A DNA stretch of 64,000 nt from Lachnoclostridium edouardi (GTDB taxonomy: Bacteria; Bacillota; Clostridia; Lachnospirales; Lachnospiraceae): positions 3,124,678 to 3,188,677 of the forward strand of contig NZ_OESQ01000001.1 of NCBI RefSeq assembly GCF_900240245.1, read 5' to 3'. Positions 34,057 through 43,325 of the stretch are shown piece after piece. Below the pieces are notes generated by a model. The model was not told where the DNA came from. It ran no database searches and saw only the letters and a program-made list of their open reading frames with translations. The stretch's first letter is position 1. Each line of letters begins with the position of its first letter. The position numbers and the translations under genes were made by a program.

Positions 34057-35101
34057 TTTTACAGCAGCCGGTGGAGAGCTGGGGCGAAAGCTGAAAATCG
34101 GGCTGGAGGGAGAAGGCCACAAAGTAAGGCTGTACATACAAGAACGTTTTTTTAATAAAGAAGAAACAGAGCCGGGAATACACCCATTAACAGAAAAGGC
34201 AAGGGACTGGGCGGGTAAACGTTTTCTGGACAGCCAGGGTCTGATTTTTATAGGGGCTGCCGGCATAGCAGTCCGTTCTATAGCCCCGTTTATCAAGGAT
34301 AAATATAAAGATCCTGCTGTGGCAGTCATTGACCAGCAGGGCAGGTTTTCTATTTCCCTGCTGTCAGGCCATGTAGGGGGAGGAAATGATTTAGCTGAAG
34401 CGGCCGCCAGGATTTTAGGGGCTGTGCCGGTAATTACTACGGCCACTGATATAGAAAACTGTTTTGCAGTGGACGTATTTGCAAAAAAGAATCGTCTGGA
34501 GATTACTGACAGAACAGCGGCAAAAAATATTTCCGCAGCCGTGCTGGAGGGGAAAAAAATAGGATTTTTTTCAGATTTTCCAGTAAAGGGACAGGCTCCG
34601 GAATGCTTTTGCATGTTAGATAAGGAAGAAGATCTGTCAGAAACCAGTTTAAATATTTATATTACATTAAAGAAAAACATAGGCTGGAGAAATACGCTTT
34701 ATCTGACGCCTAAGCAGTTGGTTTTAGGCGTAGGCTGCAAAAAAGGGACAGAGAAAGATGTAATTTTACATGAAATAAAGGAGTTTTTAAAGGATTATAA
34801 CTTAAACGGCAGGGGAATAAAAATGATTGCCTCCATTGACTTAAAAGCTAAGGAGCAGGGAATGATTCAGGCCGCAAAGGAACTGGGAGTGGACTTTAAA
34901 ACATTTTCAGCAGAAGAATTAAAAAATGTTCCCGGGAATTTTGATGAATCAGATTTTGTAAAGCAGGTAACAGGAGTGGGAAATGTGTGCCAAAGGGCGG
35001 CGGTATTAGGATCCTGCATGGGCAGGCTTATAACAGGAAAACAGGCGGCGGCAGGCGTTACGGCGGCGGCGGCCTTAGAAAACTTTTTTGTGGAATTTTA
35101 G
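34037..35101 (+). CDS. cbiG: Cobalt-precorrin-5A hydrolase
   Basis: A 354-residue CbiG that opens the ring lactone of cobalt-precorrin-5A and releases acetaldehyde. The N-terminal part has FIGAAGIAVRSIAPFIKDKY and SGHVGGGNDLAE, and the C-terminal part the LVLGVGCKKGTE and TGVGNVCQRAA segments, so both CbiG domains are present in one chain. ATG 34037 with AGGAGA upstream is preferred to the TTG at 34022. It overlaps cbiD. Confidence 0.94.
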   Translation: MNIGVISFTAAGGELGRKLKIGLEGEGHKVRLYIQERFFNKEETEPGIHPLTEKARDWAGKRFLDSQGLIFIGAAGIAVRSIAPFIKDKYKDPAVAVIDQQGRFSISLLSGHVGGGNDLAEAAARILGAVPVITTATDIENCFAVDVFAKKNRLEITDRTAAKNISAAVLEGKKIGFFSDFPVKGQAPECFCMLDKEEDLSETSLNIYITLKKNIGWRNTLYLTPKQLVLGVGCKKGTEKDVILHEIKEFLKDYNLNGRGIKMIASIDLKAKEQGMIQAAKELGVDFKTFSAEELKNVPGNFDESDFVKQVTGVGNVCQRAAVLGSCMGRLITGKQAAAGVTAAAALENFFVEF

Positions 35102-35130
35102 ATACTGATACTGAGAAAGCAGGAAAGAAA

Positions 35131-36591
35131 ATGACAAACATAGAGAAAAAAGAGGTAGTGATTTTCGGCGGCACAAAAGAGGGAAGAGAGCTGGCAGAAT
35201 ACTGTATTGCCGCTAAGCTGCCTGCGGCAGTCAGCGTAGCTTCTTATTACGGAAAAGACCTGCTGCCTGAAAATCTGCAGCTGGAGATTCAGGAAGGTCC
35301 TATGGATGAGGAGACAATGAGCAAATGGCTGGCAGAAAAAGAACCTGATTTTGTTTTAGACGCCACCCACCCTTATGCAGTGCACGTTACTGAAAATATT
35401 AAGGCCTGCTGCAGCAGGCTGTCTTTGCCTTATTACAGGGTAGTAAGAGAAAATGGGCGGATATGTGAGGAAAACTCTATGATTTGGGCAAAAGATGTGA
35501 AAGAAGGGGCTCAGATTGTAGAAGGCCTAAAGGGAAATGTGCTGGTGACTACAGGAAGCAAGGAACTGGAAGCCTTTTTGGCTGTTACAGATTTTGAAAA
35601 CAGAATTTATGCAAGAGTTCTTCCTTCTCCGGCAGTAGTAGAAAAATGCGTTTCCTTAGGCCTAAAGGGAAATCATATTATTGCCGTCCAGGGGCCTTTT
35701 TCAGAAGAGTTTAATAAAGCTTTAATGAAACAGCTTCACATTAATGTGCTGGTGACAAAGGAGGCCGGGGCGGCCGGCGGTTTTGAGGAAAAAATAGAGG
35801 CGGCTCAGGCTGTGGGAGCAGTTACAGTAGTCATTGGAAGGCCAAAAAAGGAAGCTGGAATTTCCTTAAATCAGGCAAAGTCCATGCTAGATGAAAAGGG
35901 AAAAGCAAAGGGAGGTCAGCCTGAAGCTGTTAAGAGCCTGGCGTTAATAGGGATTGGCATGGGAGGCAGAGGGCAAATGACCTTAGAAAGCATTTCTGCC
36001 TTAAAGGACAGTCAAGTAGTATTTGGAGCTGCCAGAATGTTAAAAAGCGTAAATCCGTATATAGACAATAAAGAAGCAGTGCCTATATATGACAGTAAAA
36101 AAATAATGGAGTGGCTGGAATTTCATCCAGAATGCAGAAAAGCTGCAGTAGTATTTTCAGGGGATACAGGATATTACAGCGGGGCCAGACAAGTCACAGA
36201 AACAGCAGGCTCCCAGTGGCAGATAGAAGTATATCCAGGCATTTCCACACTGTCTTATATGGCCGCCAAGCTAAAAAAAAGCTGGGAGGATGTAAAAAGC
36301 GCCAGCTGCCACGGCAGAGAGTGTAATTTAGAGGAGCTGATGAAAACAGAAAAAAAGCTGTTTTTATTAACCTCAGGGGGAGAAAACGGGAATCAGGTTA
36401 TGAGGCGGCTTTCTGAAATAGAAAAGAAGCAGGCGGCTTCTTATTTTGTAGCCGCAGGGGAAAATCTTTCCTATGAAAATGAAAAGATTATTACAGGGCG
36501 GCCTTGTCAGCTGGAAAAGGAAGAATTTCCGGCTTTAACGGCTTTTTGGATTGAAAAAGAAGAGCTTTCATCAGGAGGAGAAAATCTGTGA
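35131..36591 (+). CDS. cbiJE: Fused cobalt-precorrin-6A reductase / precorrin-7 C5-methyltransferase
   Basis: A 486-residue two-domain protein. Residues 1 to about 250 are CbiJ (FGGTKEGRELAEY at 12-24, DATHPYAVHVTENI near 77-90, VTTGSKEL), the reductase of cobalt-precorrin-6A. A Lys/Gly-rich linker follows. From about residue 268 (SLALIGIGMGGRGQMT) to the end lies CbiE, the C5 methyltransferase, with VVFSGDTGYYSGA and VYPGISTLSYMAAKL. Start at ATG 35131 with AGGAAAG upstream; a much longer in-frame extension to 34987 would overlap cbiG and is not favoured. The stop overlaps the cbiT GTG start. Confidence 0.92.
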   Translation: MTNIEKKEVVIFGGTKEGRELAEYCIAAKLPAAVSVASYYGKDLLPENLQLEIQEGPMDEETMSKWLAEKEPDFVLDATHPYAVHVTENIKACCSRLSLPYYRVVRENGRICEENSMIWAKDVKEGAQIVEGLKGNVLVTTGSKELEAFLAVTDFENRIYARVLPSPAVVEKCVSLGLKGNHIIAVQGPFSEEFNKALMKQLHINVLVTKEAGAAGGFEEKIEAAQAVGAVTVVIGRPKKEAGISLNQAKSMLDEKGKAKGGQPEAVKSLALIGIGMGGRGQMTLESISALKDSQVVFGAARMLKSVNPYIDNKEAVPIYDSKKIMEWLEFHPECRKAAVVFSGDTGYYSGARQVTETAGSQWQIEVYPGISTLSYMAAKLKKSWEDVKSASCHGRECNLEELMKTEKKLFLLTSGGENGNQVMRRLSEIEKKQAASYFVAAGENLSYENEKIITGRPCQLEKEEFPALTAFWIEKEELSSGGENL

Positions 36592-37154
36592 GAGACCAGG
36601 AATTTATAAGAGGCAAAGTGCCTATGACAAAAGCTGAGGTGCGGGCGGTATCTATATCAAAGCTGGAATTAAAAAAAGATTCTGTGCTGTGGGATGTTGG
36701 AGCAGGCACAGGCTCAGTGTCAGTGGAGGCGGCAGGCTTTATGCCAAAAGGCGCGGTTTACGCCATTGAAAAAAAAACTGAGGCTTTAGAGCTGATTAAG
36801 AAAAACATAGAAAAGTTTCAGGCAGACTGTGTACATCTGGTGGAAGGGGAGGCCCCTAAGGTTCTTGAAGGCCTGCCTGCTCCCACTCACGTATTTTTAG
36901 GAGGGACAGGGGGAAACCTGGAAAAGATTTTAGATTTAGTTTTAAAAGTAAACCCTGATGCCAGGATTGTAGCAAATGTAATCGCCTTAGAAAGCCTTGC
37001 CAGGATGATAGAATACATAAAGTTAAAGAAGCTGCAGGGAGAAATAGTGTGTATGCAGGTGTCTAAGGGGGAGCTGCTTGGAGAGTACCACTTAATGAAA
37101 GGGCAGAACCCAGTGTACATTATTACCTTAAATGAGGAGAAAAAAGATGATTAA
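36588..37154 (+). CDS. cbiT: Cobalt-precorrin-6B C15-methyltransferase (decarboxylating)
   Basis: A 188-residue SAM-dependent methyltransferase. The motif I DVGAGTGSVSVEAA lies near 37-50, and the N-terminal GKVPMTKAEVRAVSISKL is typical of CbiT. It adds the C15 methyl group and removes the acetate carboxyl of C12. GTG start overlapping the stop of cbiJE. In many anaerobes CbiE and CbiT are fused; here CbiE is instead fused to CbiJ and CbiT stands free. Confidence 0.93.
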   Translation: MRDQEFIRGKVPMTKAEVRAVSISKLELKKDSVLWDVGAGTGSVSVEAAGFMPKGAVYAIEKKTEALELIKKNIEKFQADCVHLVEGEAPKVLEGLPAPTHVFLGGTGGNLEKILDLVLKVNPDARIVANVIALESLARMIEYIKLKKLQGEIVCMQVSKGELLGEYHLMKGQNPVYIITLNEEKKDD

Positions 37155-38520
37155 CAGAATTCTTCTGGCAGCTTTATCCAGCGGAAGCGGAAAAACCTTT
37201 CTTACATGCGGCCTTCTAAAGGCGCTGAAAAACAGAAAAATTTCCACCAGGGCCTACAAATGCGGCCCTGATTATATTGATCCGATGTTCCACAAAAGGG
37301 TTCTTGGAATTCCGGGAGGAAATTTAGACACATGGTTTTCCAGACCGGAAGATATAAGAGCCAGACTTATGAGAGAGGTGCAGCCTGGGGAAATAGCTGT
37401 GATAGAAGGAGTTATGGGATATTACGACGGCTTAGGAGGGGTCAGCACTCAGGCCAGCTCCTATGATGTGGCGAAGGCTACAAATACTCCTGTTATTTTA
37501 ATTTTAGACGGAAAAGGAGTCTCTCTGTCCATTGTTTCTGCGGCAAAAGGTATTTGCCAGTATAAAGAGGACAGCCGCATTGCAGGAGTGATTATAAACA
37601 GAATGAACCCTGCCTTGGGGGAGAAGCTGCGCCCGGCTTTTAAAGAGCAGGGCATAGAGCTGTTAGGATGCGTGCCTGACTGTCCAAAGTGGAAATGGGA
37701 CAGCCGCCATCTGGGGCTGGTTATGCCAAAGGAGCAGGGAAATATAAATGAGATTTTAGATGAACTGGCCGGCTGTATGGAGCAGTATGTAAATATAGAC
37801 AGAATATTAGAAATCAGCTCTAAGGCCTTAGACATGGAAGAAATATTAAAGCCTGAAAAGGCTGTTTTCATAGAAAAGGAACATGTAAATATTGGGGTGG
37901 CCATGGATTTGGCCTTTTGCTTTTACTATCAGGAAAACCTGGATTTTTTAGAAAGCCTGGGAGCCAGGCTGCAGTTTTTCAGCCCGCTGTCAGATAAAGC
38001 TTTGCCTGAAAATGTGTGCGGCCTTTTATTAGGAGGAGGATATCCGGAGCTTTACGCTGACAGACTTTGGAAAAACACATCTATGCGCCAGGCTATTTTA
38101 AAGGCCGCCCAAAACGGGATGCCTATTAGCGGAGAGTGCGGAGGATTTCTTTATCTTCAGGAGCAGCTGGAGGGGGAGGACGGCCGCATATATCCTATGA
38201 CAGGAGTGCTTCCCGGAACCTCTGTAAGGAAAGAAAAATTAGGCAGGTTTGGGTATATAGAGCTGACGGCCAAAAGAAACGCAGGCTGGGTCAAGGAAGG
38301 GGATCAAATAAAAGGACATGAATTTCACTACTGGGATTCTGACTGCTGCGGAGATGTATTTCACAGTAAGAAACCAGTAGGAGACAGACAGTGGGATTGT
38401 ATTCAGTCCAGGTACTGCGTAGTGGCAGGCTTTCCCCACCTGTATTATCCCTCCAACCCTTCCTACGGAAAGGGCTTTGTAGATGCCTGCAGACGGTGGA
38501 AGGAGAGTCAAAATAAATGA
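37147..38520 (+). CDS. cbiA: Cobyrinic acid a,c-diamide synthase
   Basis: A 457-residue glutamine-dependent amidotransferase that amidates the a and c side chains of cobyrinic acid with ATP. N-terminal P-loop LSSGSGKTFLTCGLL (near 9-23) and YKCGPDYIDP; C-terminal triad-type glutaminase with LLLGGGYPELYA and SGECGGFLYLQ (the nucleophile Cys). ATG 37147 fits the GAGGAG at 37134-37139; it overlaps the end of cbiT by 8 bases. The next start overlaps its stop (ATGA). Confidence 0.94.
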   Translation: MINRILLAALSSGSGKTFLTCGLLKALKNRKISTRAYKCGPDYIDPMFHKRVLGIPGGNLDTWFSRPEDIRARLMREVQPGEIAVIEGVMGYYDGLGGVSTQASSYDVAKATNTPVILILDGKGVSLSIVSAAKGICQYKEDSRIAGVIINRMNPALGEKLRPAFKEQGIELLGCVPDCPKWKWDSRHLGLVMPKEQGNINEILDELAGCMEQYVNIDRILEISSKALDMEEILKPEKAVFIEKEHVNIGVAMDLAFCFYYQENLDFLESLGARLQFFSPLSDKALPENVCGLLLGGGYPELYADRLWKNTSMRQAILKAAQNGMPISGECGGFLYLQEQLEGEDGRIYPMTGVLPGTSVRKEKLGRFGYIELTAKRNAGWVKEGDQIKGHEFHYWDSDCCGDVFHSKKPVGDRQWDCIQSRYCVVAGFPHLYYPSNPSYGKGFVDACRRWKESQNK

Positions 38521-39587
38521 ATCTGGAAGAAATCATATGCCAAATACAGGAAACAGATAAAAGGGCGGGGGAAATAGCCAGAAAAAGGTGGAATTCTATT
38601 GCAAAGCCTCTCCACAGCTTAGGATTATTGGAGGAAATAACAGTCCAGATGGCCGCTGTAAAAAGGACGGCAGATATTCGGCCTGGAAAAAAAGCGTTAG
38701 TGGTAATGTGCGGGGACAACGGAATTGTGGAGGAAGGCGTCACCCAGACAGGCCAGGAGGTAACGGCTGTAGTTACGGAAAACTTTACAAAGGGGGATAC
38801 CTGCTCCTGCATTATGGCAGAGCTGGCAGGAGCAGACGTTTTTCCCGTAGATATTGGGGTAGCGAAAAGCTTAGACTACTGCGGAAGCAAATACCCTTTG
38901 ATTTCCAGAAATATTGCCAGGGGAACGAAAAATTTTCTAAAAGAGCCGGCTATGACGAAAGAGGAGGCCATAAAGGCAATCACAGTAGGATTTGAAATAG
39001 TAAAAGATCTGAAAAATAAAGGGTATGAGGTAATTGCCACAGGAGAAATGGGAATCGGCAATACTACTACCAGCAGCGCAGTAGCTTCCCTGCTTTTAGA
39101 TAAAGATCCCAGGCTGCTTACGGGAAAAGGGGCCGGCCTTTCAAAGGAAGGGCTGGAAAGGAAAATTCAGGTGATTGCTCAGGGAATTGCCGAGAGAAAG
39201 CCAGATAAAAATAATGTTTTAGACGTTTTGTCTAAAGTGGGAGGACTAGATATTGCCGGGCTTTTAGGAGTATATTTGGGAGGAGCCGCCTTTCTCATTC
39301 CTGTAATTGTGGACGGGCTGATTTCAGCAACGGCAGCCTTGTGCGCCGTAAAGCTTTGCCCGGCAGTGAAAGAATACATGATCGCTTCCCATTTGTCAGA
39401 GGAGCCGGCGGGAAAAATGCTTTTAGAAGCATTAGGGTTGGAGCCTGCAATACAGGCTAAAATGTGTTTAGGAGAGGGGAGCGGGGCTTTGGCTCTTCTG
39501 CCGTTGTTGGACATGGGACTGGCAGTATACAACAGAATGAGCACATTTGAGGAAATTAAAATCCAAGAATATAAAGAGCTTTCCTAA
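38517..39587 (+). CDS. cobT: Nicotinate-nucleotide-dimethylbenzimidazole phosphoribosyltransferase
   Basis: A 356-residue CobT that activates the lower-ligand base to its alpha-ribazole phosphate. The family segments KPLHSLGLLEE, VVMCGDNGIVEEGVTQTGQEVT, GEMGIGNTTTSSAV and LAAGMGTG-like GEGSGAL are present. The glutamate near the C-terminus (VCLGEGSGA-like LGEGSGAL, about 319-326) is the catalytic base in the family. No bluB or bza genes are in the window, so the source of the base is not shown. Confidence 0.94.
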   Translation: MNLEEIICQIQETDKRAGEIARKRWNSIAKPLHSLGLLEEITVQMAAVKRTADIRPGKKALVVMCGDNGIVEEGVTQTGQEVTAVVTENFTKGDTCSCIMAELAGADVFPVDIGVAKSLDYCGSKYPLISRNIARGTKNFLKEPAMTKEEAIKAITVGFEIVKDLKNKGYEVIATGEMGIGNTTTSSAVASLLLDKDPRLLTGKGAGLSKEGLERKIQVIAQGIAERKPDKNNVLDVLSKVGGLDIAGLLGVYLGGAAFLIPVIVDGLISATAALCAVKLCPAVKEYMIASHLSEEPAGKMLLEALGLEPAIQAKMCLGEGSGALALLPLLDMGLAVYNRMSTFEEIKIQEYKELS

Positions 39588-39598
39588 GGAGAGAAAAC

Positions 39599-40135
39599 AT
39601 GTTAATCACAGTCACAGGAGGAAGCGGAAGCGGAAAGTCAGCTTACGCAGAAAAAAGAATACTGGATTTAGGGGAAAGAGAAAGGTTTTACATTGCCACT
39701 ATGATTCCGTGGGATAAGGAGTGCAGGGAAAGAATCAGACGCCACAGGAAAATGAGACAGGAAAAAGGCTTTACTACCATTGAGCAGTACAAGGATTTGG
39801 AACAGCTAAAACTGCCTGAAAAAAAAGCGGGAAATAAGCGGGCCGTTTTGTTAGAGTGTATGTCTAATTTAACTGCAAACCAGATGTATGGAGGCGGGGA
39901 AAAACAGGACTGGGAGCAGAAAATTTTATTTGGCGTCGCCAGTCTTTATAATCAGACAGATGATTTGATTATTGTGACAAACGAAGTATTTTCCGACGGA
40001 CTAAAGTATCATAAGGATACAGAAGCTTATATTAAGACTTTGGGGCAGATCAACTGCAGGCTGGCTTCCATATCCCAGGAGGTAACAGAGGTAGTTTACG
40101 GAATCCCCGTATATTTAAAGGGAGGCGGAAGGTGA
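39599..40135 (+). CDS. cobU: Adenosylcobinamide kinase / GTP guanylyltransferase
   Basis: A 178-residue bifunctional enzyme that phosphorylates adenosylcobinamide and then forms adenosylcobinamide-GDP. The P-loop TGGSGSGKSAYAE (6-18) and the HRKMRQEKGFTTIE region with the guanylylated His (RRHRKMR, near 44-50) are intact; a NEV segment (TNEVFSDG) is retained. A second, degenerate CobU-like gene lies at 40900. The stop overlaps the cobS start. Confidence 0.93.
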   Translation: MLITVTGGSGSGKSAYAEKRILDLGERERFYIATMIPWDKECRERIRRHRKMRQEKGFTTIEQYKDLEQLKLPEKKAGNKRAVLLECMSNLTANQMYGGGEKQDWEQKILFGVASLYNQTDDLIIVTNEVFSDGLKYHKDTEAYIKTLGQINCRLASISQEVTEVVYGIPVYLKGGGR

Positions 40136-40896
40136 AAGGATTAAGCAGCTTGATCATTGCGTTTTCTATGTATTCCAGAATCCCTATGCCTGAGACAGAG
40201 TGGACAAAGGATAAAATGGAATACGCCATGGGATGTTTTCCCTTTGTGGGAGCAGTAATCGGAGGGCTTTATATTATTTATGCCTATTTTGCAGAGAGGC
40301 TTCATTTATCTGATTTTTCATATGCATGTTTTGGCACGGTTTTGCCTGTGCTTGTAACAGGCGGGATTCATATGGACGGATTTGCTGATACAGTAGACGC
40401 CCTTTCCTCCTGCCAGACAAAGGAGAGAAAGCTGGAAATTTTAAAGGACCCTCACACAGGAGCCTTTGCAGTCATTGGCTGCTGCCTATATTTTCTTTTG
40501 TATGCCGGAGTTTTTTGCGAAATTCCCAGAGAAAATCTTATGTCCATAGGGGCGGTGCCTGTAATCAGCAGAGCTGCCAGCGGATTTTCAGTTATATGGT
40601 TTCCAAAGGCCAAGAAAAGCGGGCTGGCGGCAATGTTTGCAGAAAAATCCAGGAAAGGTCCTGTTACAGTTATGCTGGCGGCAATTACATTGGCCGGGTT
40701 TGTTTACTTAGGCCTCGTGGGAGGATTTGGCTGTGTTCTGGCCTGCAGTATGGGAGCAGGATTTAGTATGATCTATTATTATAAAATGATGAAAAAACAA
40801 TTTGGAGGAATCACAGGAGATTTGGCCGGATTTTTTCTCCAGATTTCAGAGTTGGTTATGATGGCGGCGTTGATGGCAGTGTGGAAAATGAGGTGA
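40132..40896 (+). CDS. cobS: Adenosylcobinamide-GDP ribazoletransferase (cobalamin synthase)
   Basis: A 254-residue polytopic membrane enzyme that joins adenosylcobinamide-GDP and alpha-ribazole. The signature THMDGFADTVDALSS-like HMDGFADTVDAL (about 79-90), KDPHTGAFAV and RAASGF near the middle are conserved; six or seven hydrophobic segments. GTG start 40132, overlapping the last codons of cobU. Confidence 0.94.
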   Translation: MKGLSSLIIAFSMYSRIPMPETEWTKDKMEYAMGCFPFVGAVIGGLYIIYAYFAERLHLSDFSYACFGTVLPVLVTGGIHMDGFADTVDALSSCQTKERKLEILKDPHTGAFAVIGCCLYFLLYAGVFCEIPRENLMSIGAVPVISRAASGFSVIWFPKAKKSGLAAMFAEKSRKGPVTVMLAAITLAGFVYLGLVGGFGCVLACSMGAGFSMIYYYKMMKKQFGGITGDLAGFFLQISELVMMAALMAVWKMR

Positions 40897-40899
40897 TAA

Positions 40900-41298
40900 A
40901 TGATGATATTTATTGTAGGAGGAGCCTGGCAGGGAAAAAGAAAATTTGCAGAAAGCCTTCTTTTAGAAACAACAGGGGAAATTGTAGATCACTTTCACCT
41001 TTATGTAAAAGAACAGGTTCATCTTATTTTTAATAAAGAAAACAGGGAAAGCCTGCTGGAACAGGTAAAAGTTCAGATCAGCTGTAAGATAGAGAATATT
41101 ACAAGAAATAATCCGCCGGCAATCGTCATTATGGATGAAATCGGCTGCGGCATTGTGCCTGTACAGCCGGAGGACAGGATTTACAGAGACTTAGCCGGAT
41201 ATGCAGGGCAGCTGCTGGCAGAAAAAGCAGAAATAGTGTACCGGGTTACAGCAGGCATCGGAGTAAAAATAAAAGACGCAAAAGGGGAAAATACATGA
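40900..41298 (+). CDS. CobU-like protein with altered P-loop
   Basis: A 132-residue protein related to the adenosylcobinamide kinase family but shorter and incomplete. The N-terminal GGAWQGKRKFA replaces the P-loop GSGSGKS; the Lys is kept but the following Ser/Thr is Arg. The His-containing middle part is largely missing. The C-terminal half (DEIGCGIVPVQPEDRIYRDLAGYAGQLLAEK) is a good match to the CobU NEVG-GIVP region. It overlaps cbiB by 4 bases. It may be a regulatory or binding partner rather than an active kinase; similar second copies occur in other clostridial cob operons. Confidence 0.72.
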   Translation: MMIFIVGGAWQGKRKFAESLLLETTGEIVDHFHLYVKEQVHLIFNKENRESLLEQVKVQISCKIENITRNNPPAIVIMDEIGCGIVPVQPEDRIYRDLAGYAGQLLAEKAEIVYRVTAGIGVKIKDAKGENT

Positions 41299-42263
41299 AA
41301 CCATTAACAGCCGGATTTATTTTAGATATGATGCTGGGCGATCCTCATTCATGGCCTCATCCTGTAAAAGCTATGGGAAAAACCATAGAAAAAACGGAGG
41401 AAACATTAAGAGGCAGGTTCCCGGCCACAGAGAATGGAGAAAAGGCGGCGGGAGCTGTGATGGCTGCCGCTGTGCCTTTCTTTTGGTGGGCCGTTTCATA
41501 TGGAATTTTAAAGGCAGTAAAAAAAAGGAATAAAAAAGCTGGGTGGCTTTTAGAAAGTATAATGTGTTATCAGCTGCTGGCTGCAAAATCTTTAAAAGAT
41601 GAAAGCATGAAGGTGTATGATGCTTTAAAGCATCAGGGACTTTCAGAGGGCAGACAGGCTGTATCTATGATTGTAGGCAGGGATACAGAAAATCTGACAG
41701 AGGAAGGCGTTATTAAGGCGGCGGTGGAAACTGTGGCGGAAAATACTTCTGACGGAGTCATAGGGCCTATGATGTTTATGGCTTTAGGAGGGGCGCCTTT
41801 AGGATTTTTCTATAAAGCAGTGAATACTATGGACTCTATGGTAGGATATAGAAATGAAAAGTATGAGTTTTTCGGAAAAGGGGCGGCCAGGCTGGACGAC
41901 GTTATGAATTATATTCCCTCCAGGCTTTCCGCTCTGTCTATGATTCTGGCCAGCTTTTTATTAAGATTCAGAGGAAAAGACAGCTTTCGCATATGGGTCA
42001 GAGACAGGAGAAAGCATAAAAGCCCTAATTCTGCCCAGACAGAATCTGTGTGCGCCGGAGCTTTAGGCGTGGAGCTGGCAGGAGACGGAGTTTATTTTGG
42101 AAAGGTAGTAAAAAAACAAGTTATAGGGGACAACATAAGAAAAATACAGTTAGAAGATATTAAAAGAGCAAATAAGCTTATGTACGCCACAGCCTTTATA
42201 TTTTTAGGGGCAGCAGGGTTATGGAGCAAATGTTTCGGGAACAGAACCGGGAAAAGGATTTAG
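41295..42263 (+). CDS. cbiB: Adenosylcobinamide-phosphate synthase
   Basis: A 322-residue membrane enzyme that attaches the aminopropanol (or its phosphate) arm to adenosylcobyrate. The start GFILDMMLGDPHSWPHPVKAMG (residues 7-28) and the ENTSDGVIGPMMFMALGGAPLGF block (about 147-169) are the family signatures, as is YRNEKYEFFGKGAARLDDVMNYIPSRL. About five hydrophobic segments. Translationally coupled to the CobU-like gene upstream. Confidence 0.94.
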   Translation: MKPLTAGFILDMMLGDPHSWPHPVKAMGKTIEKTEETLRGRFPATENGEKAAGAVMAAAVPFFWWAVSYGILKAVKKRNKKAGWLLESIMCYQLLAAKSLKDESMKVYDALKHQGLSEGRQAVSMIVGRDTENLTEEGVIKAAVETVAENTSDGVIGPMMFMALGGAPLGFFYKAVNTMDSMVGYRNEKYEFFGKGAARLDDVMNYIPSRLSALSMILASFLLRFRGKDSFRIWVRDRRKHKSPNSAQTESVCAGALGVELAGDGVYFGKVVKKQVIGDNIRKIQLEDIKRANKLMYATAFIFLGAAGLWSKCFGNRTGKRI

Positions 42264-42275
42264 GAGGAAAAGGCT

Positions 42276-43325
42276 GTGAAGGAATATGTTCACGGAGGAG
42301 ATATTTACAGTCAGGAAATTGAATTAGATTTTTCCGCAAATATTAATCCCTTTGGGCTGCCTGAGGGAGTGAAAAAAAGAATAATAGAGAAAATAAATAC
42401 CTTTTCCAGGTATCCGGACAGTCAAAGCCGGGTTTTAAGAGAAAGGCTGGGGGAGATCTGGAAAGTAAACCCTAAGTCAGTGATCTGCGGAAACGGAGCG
42501 GCAGATCTTGTATTTCAGCTTGCCGCGGCTTTAAAGCCTGAAAATGCCCTTTTGGCAGCTCCTTCCTTTGCTGAATATGAGCAGGCTTTAAAAGCCCAGG
42601 GCTGCAAAATACAGTACTTAAAGCTGGAGGAAAAGGAGGAGTTTCATTTAAACTGGAGGCAGTGGGCTTCTAAACTGGAGAAGGGCTGCCAAATTGCCTT
42701 TTTGTGCAATCCTAATAATCCTACAGGCTTAACAGTGCCTGCAGAACAGATAAAAGAGATGGCGAGAATCTGCAGGGAAAGAAAAATTTTGTTGGTAGTA
42801 GACGAGTGCTTTAACGGCTTTTTAGATGATCCAAAGAAAAATTCTGTAATTTCCCTTACAGAAAATAATCCCTGGATTTTTGTGCTGAGAGCCTTCACTA
42901 AAATTTACGGAATGGCGGGAATCCGCCTGGGCTACGGCATATGCGCCAATCATAAGCTGCTGGATCAAATGGAGGCAATAAGGCAGCCCTGGAGCGTATC
43001 CGGGGTGGCTGAGGAGGCGGGGCTTGCAGCTTTAGAAGAAAAGGAATACATAGAAGCCTCCAGAAAGCTGATAAAAGAGGAAAGAGAGTTTTTAAAAATA
43101 AGGCTGAAAGCCTTGGGCTGGAAGGTGTGGGATTCACAGGCCAATTATTTGTTTTTTCAGGTGCCGGAGGATCAGGATGAATTAGGAAAAAAATTAAAGG
43201 AAAAAAAAGTTTTAATCCGCAGCTGCAGCAATTATTATGGTTTGGGACCAGGGTATTACAGAATCTGTGTGAAAACCAGAAGGGAAAATGAACAGCTTTT
43301 AAAGGCCGTAGAGGAGATATTATGA
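42276..43325 (+). CDS. cobD: Threonine-phosphate decarboxylase
   Basis: A 349-residue PLP-dependent class I/II aminotransferase-fold enzyme that makes (R)-1-amino-2-propanol phosphate for the cobalamin side arm. The N-terminal HGGDI and DFSANINPFG (near 5-25), the NPNNPTG block and the Lys in RAFTKIYGMAGIRLGY that binds PLP identify CobD. GTG start 42276 with AGGAGGAAAAG upstream. The stop overlaps the start of the binding-protein gene (ATGA). Confidence 0.93.
   Translation: MKEYVHGGDIYSQEIELDFSANINPFGLPEGVKKRIIEKINTFSRYPDSQSRVLRERLGEIWKVNPKSVICGNGAADLVFQLAAALKPENALLAAPSFAEYEQALKAQGCKIQYLKLEEKEEFHLNWRQWASKLEKGCQIAFLCNPNNPTGLTVPAEQIKEMARICRERKILLVVDECFNGFLDDPKKNSVISLTENNPWIFVLRAFTKIYGMAGIRLGYGICANHKLLDQMEAIRQPWSVSGVAEEAGLAALEEKEYIEASRKLIKEEREFLKIRLKALGWKVWDSQANYLFFQVPEDQDELGKKLKEKKVLIRSCSNYYGLGPGYYRICVKTRRENEQLLKAVEEIL

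Noticed and set aside
34987-35130. N-terminal extension of the CbiJ-CbiE protein
   Set aside because: It overlaps cbiG in another frame and encodes a Gly/Arg-rich shadow sequence; ATG 35131 starts exactly at the CbiJ fold.
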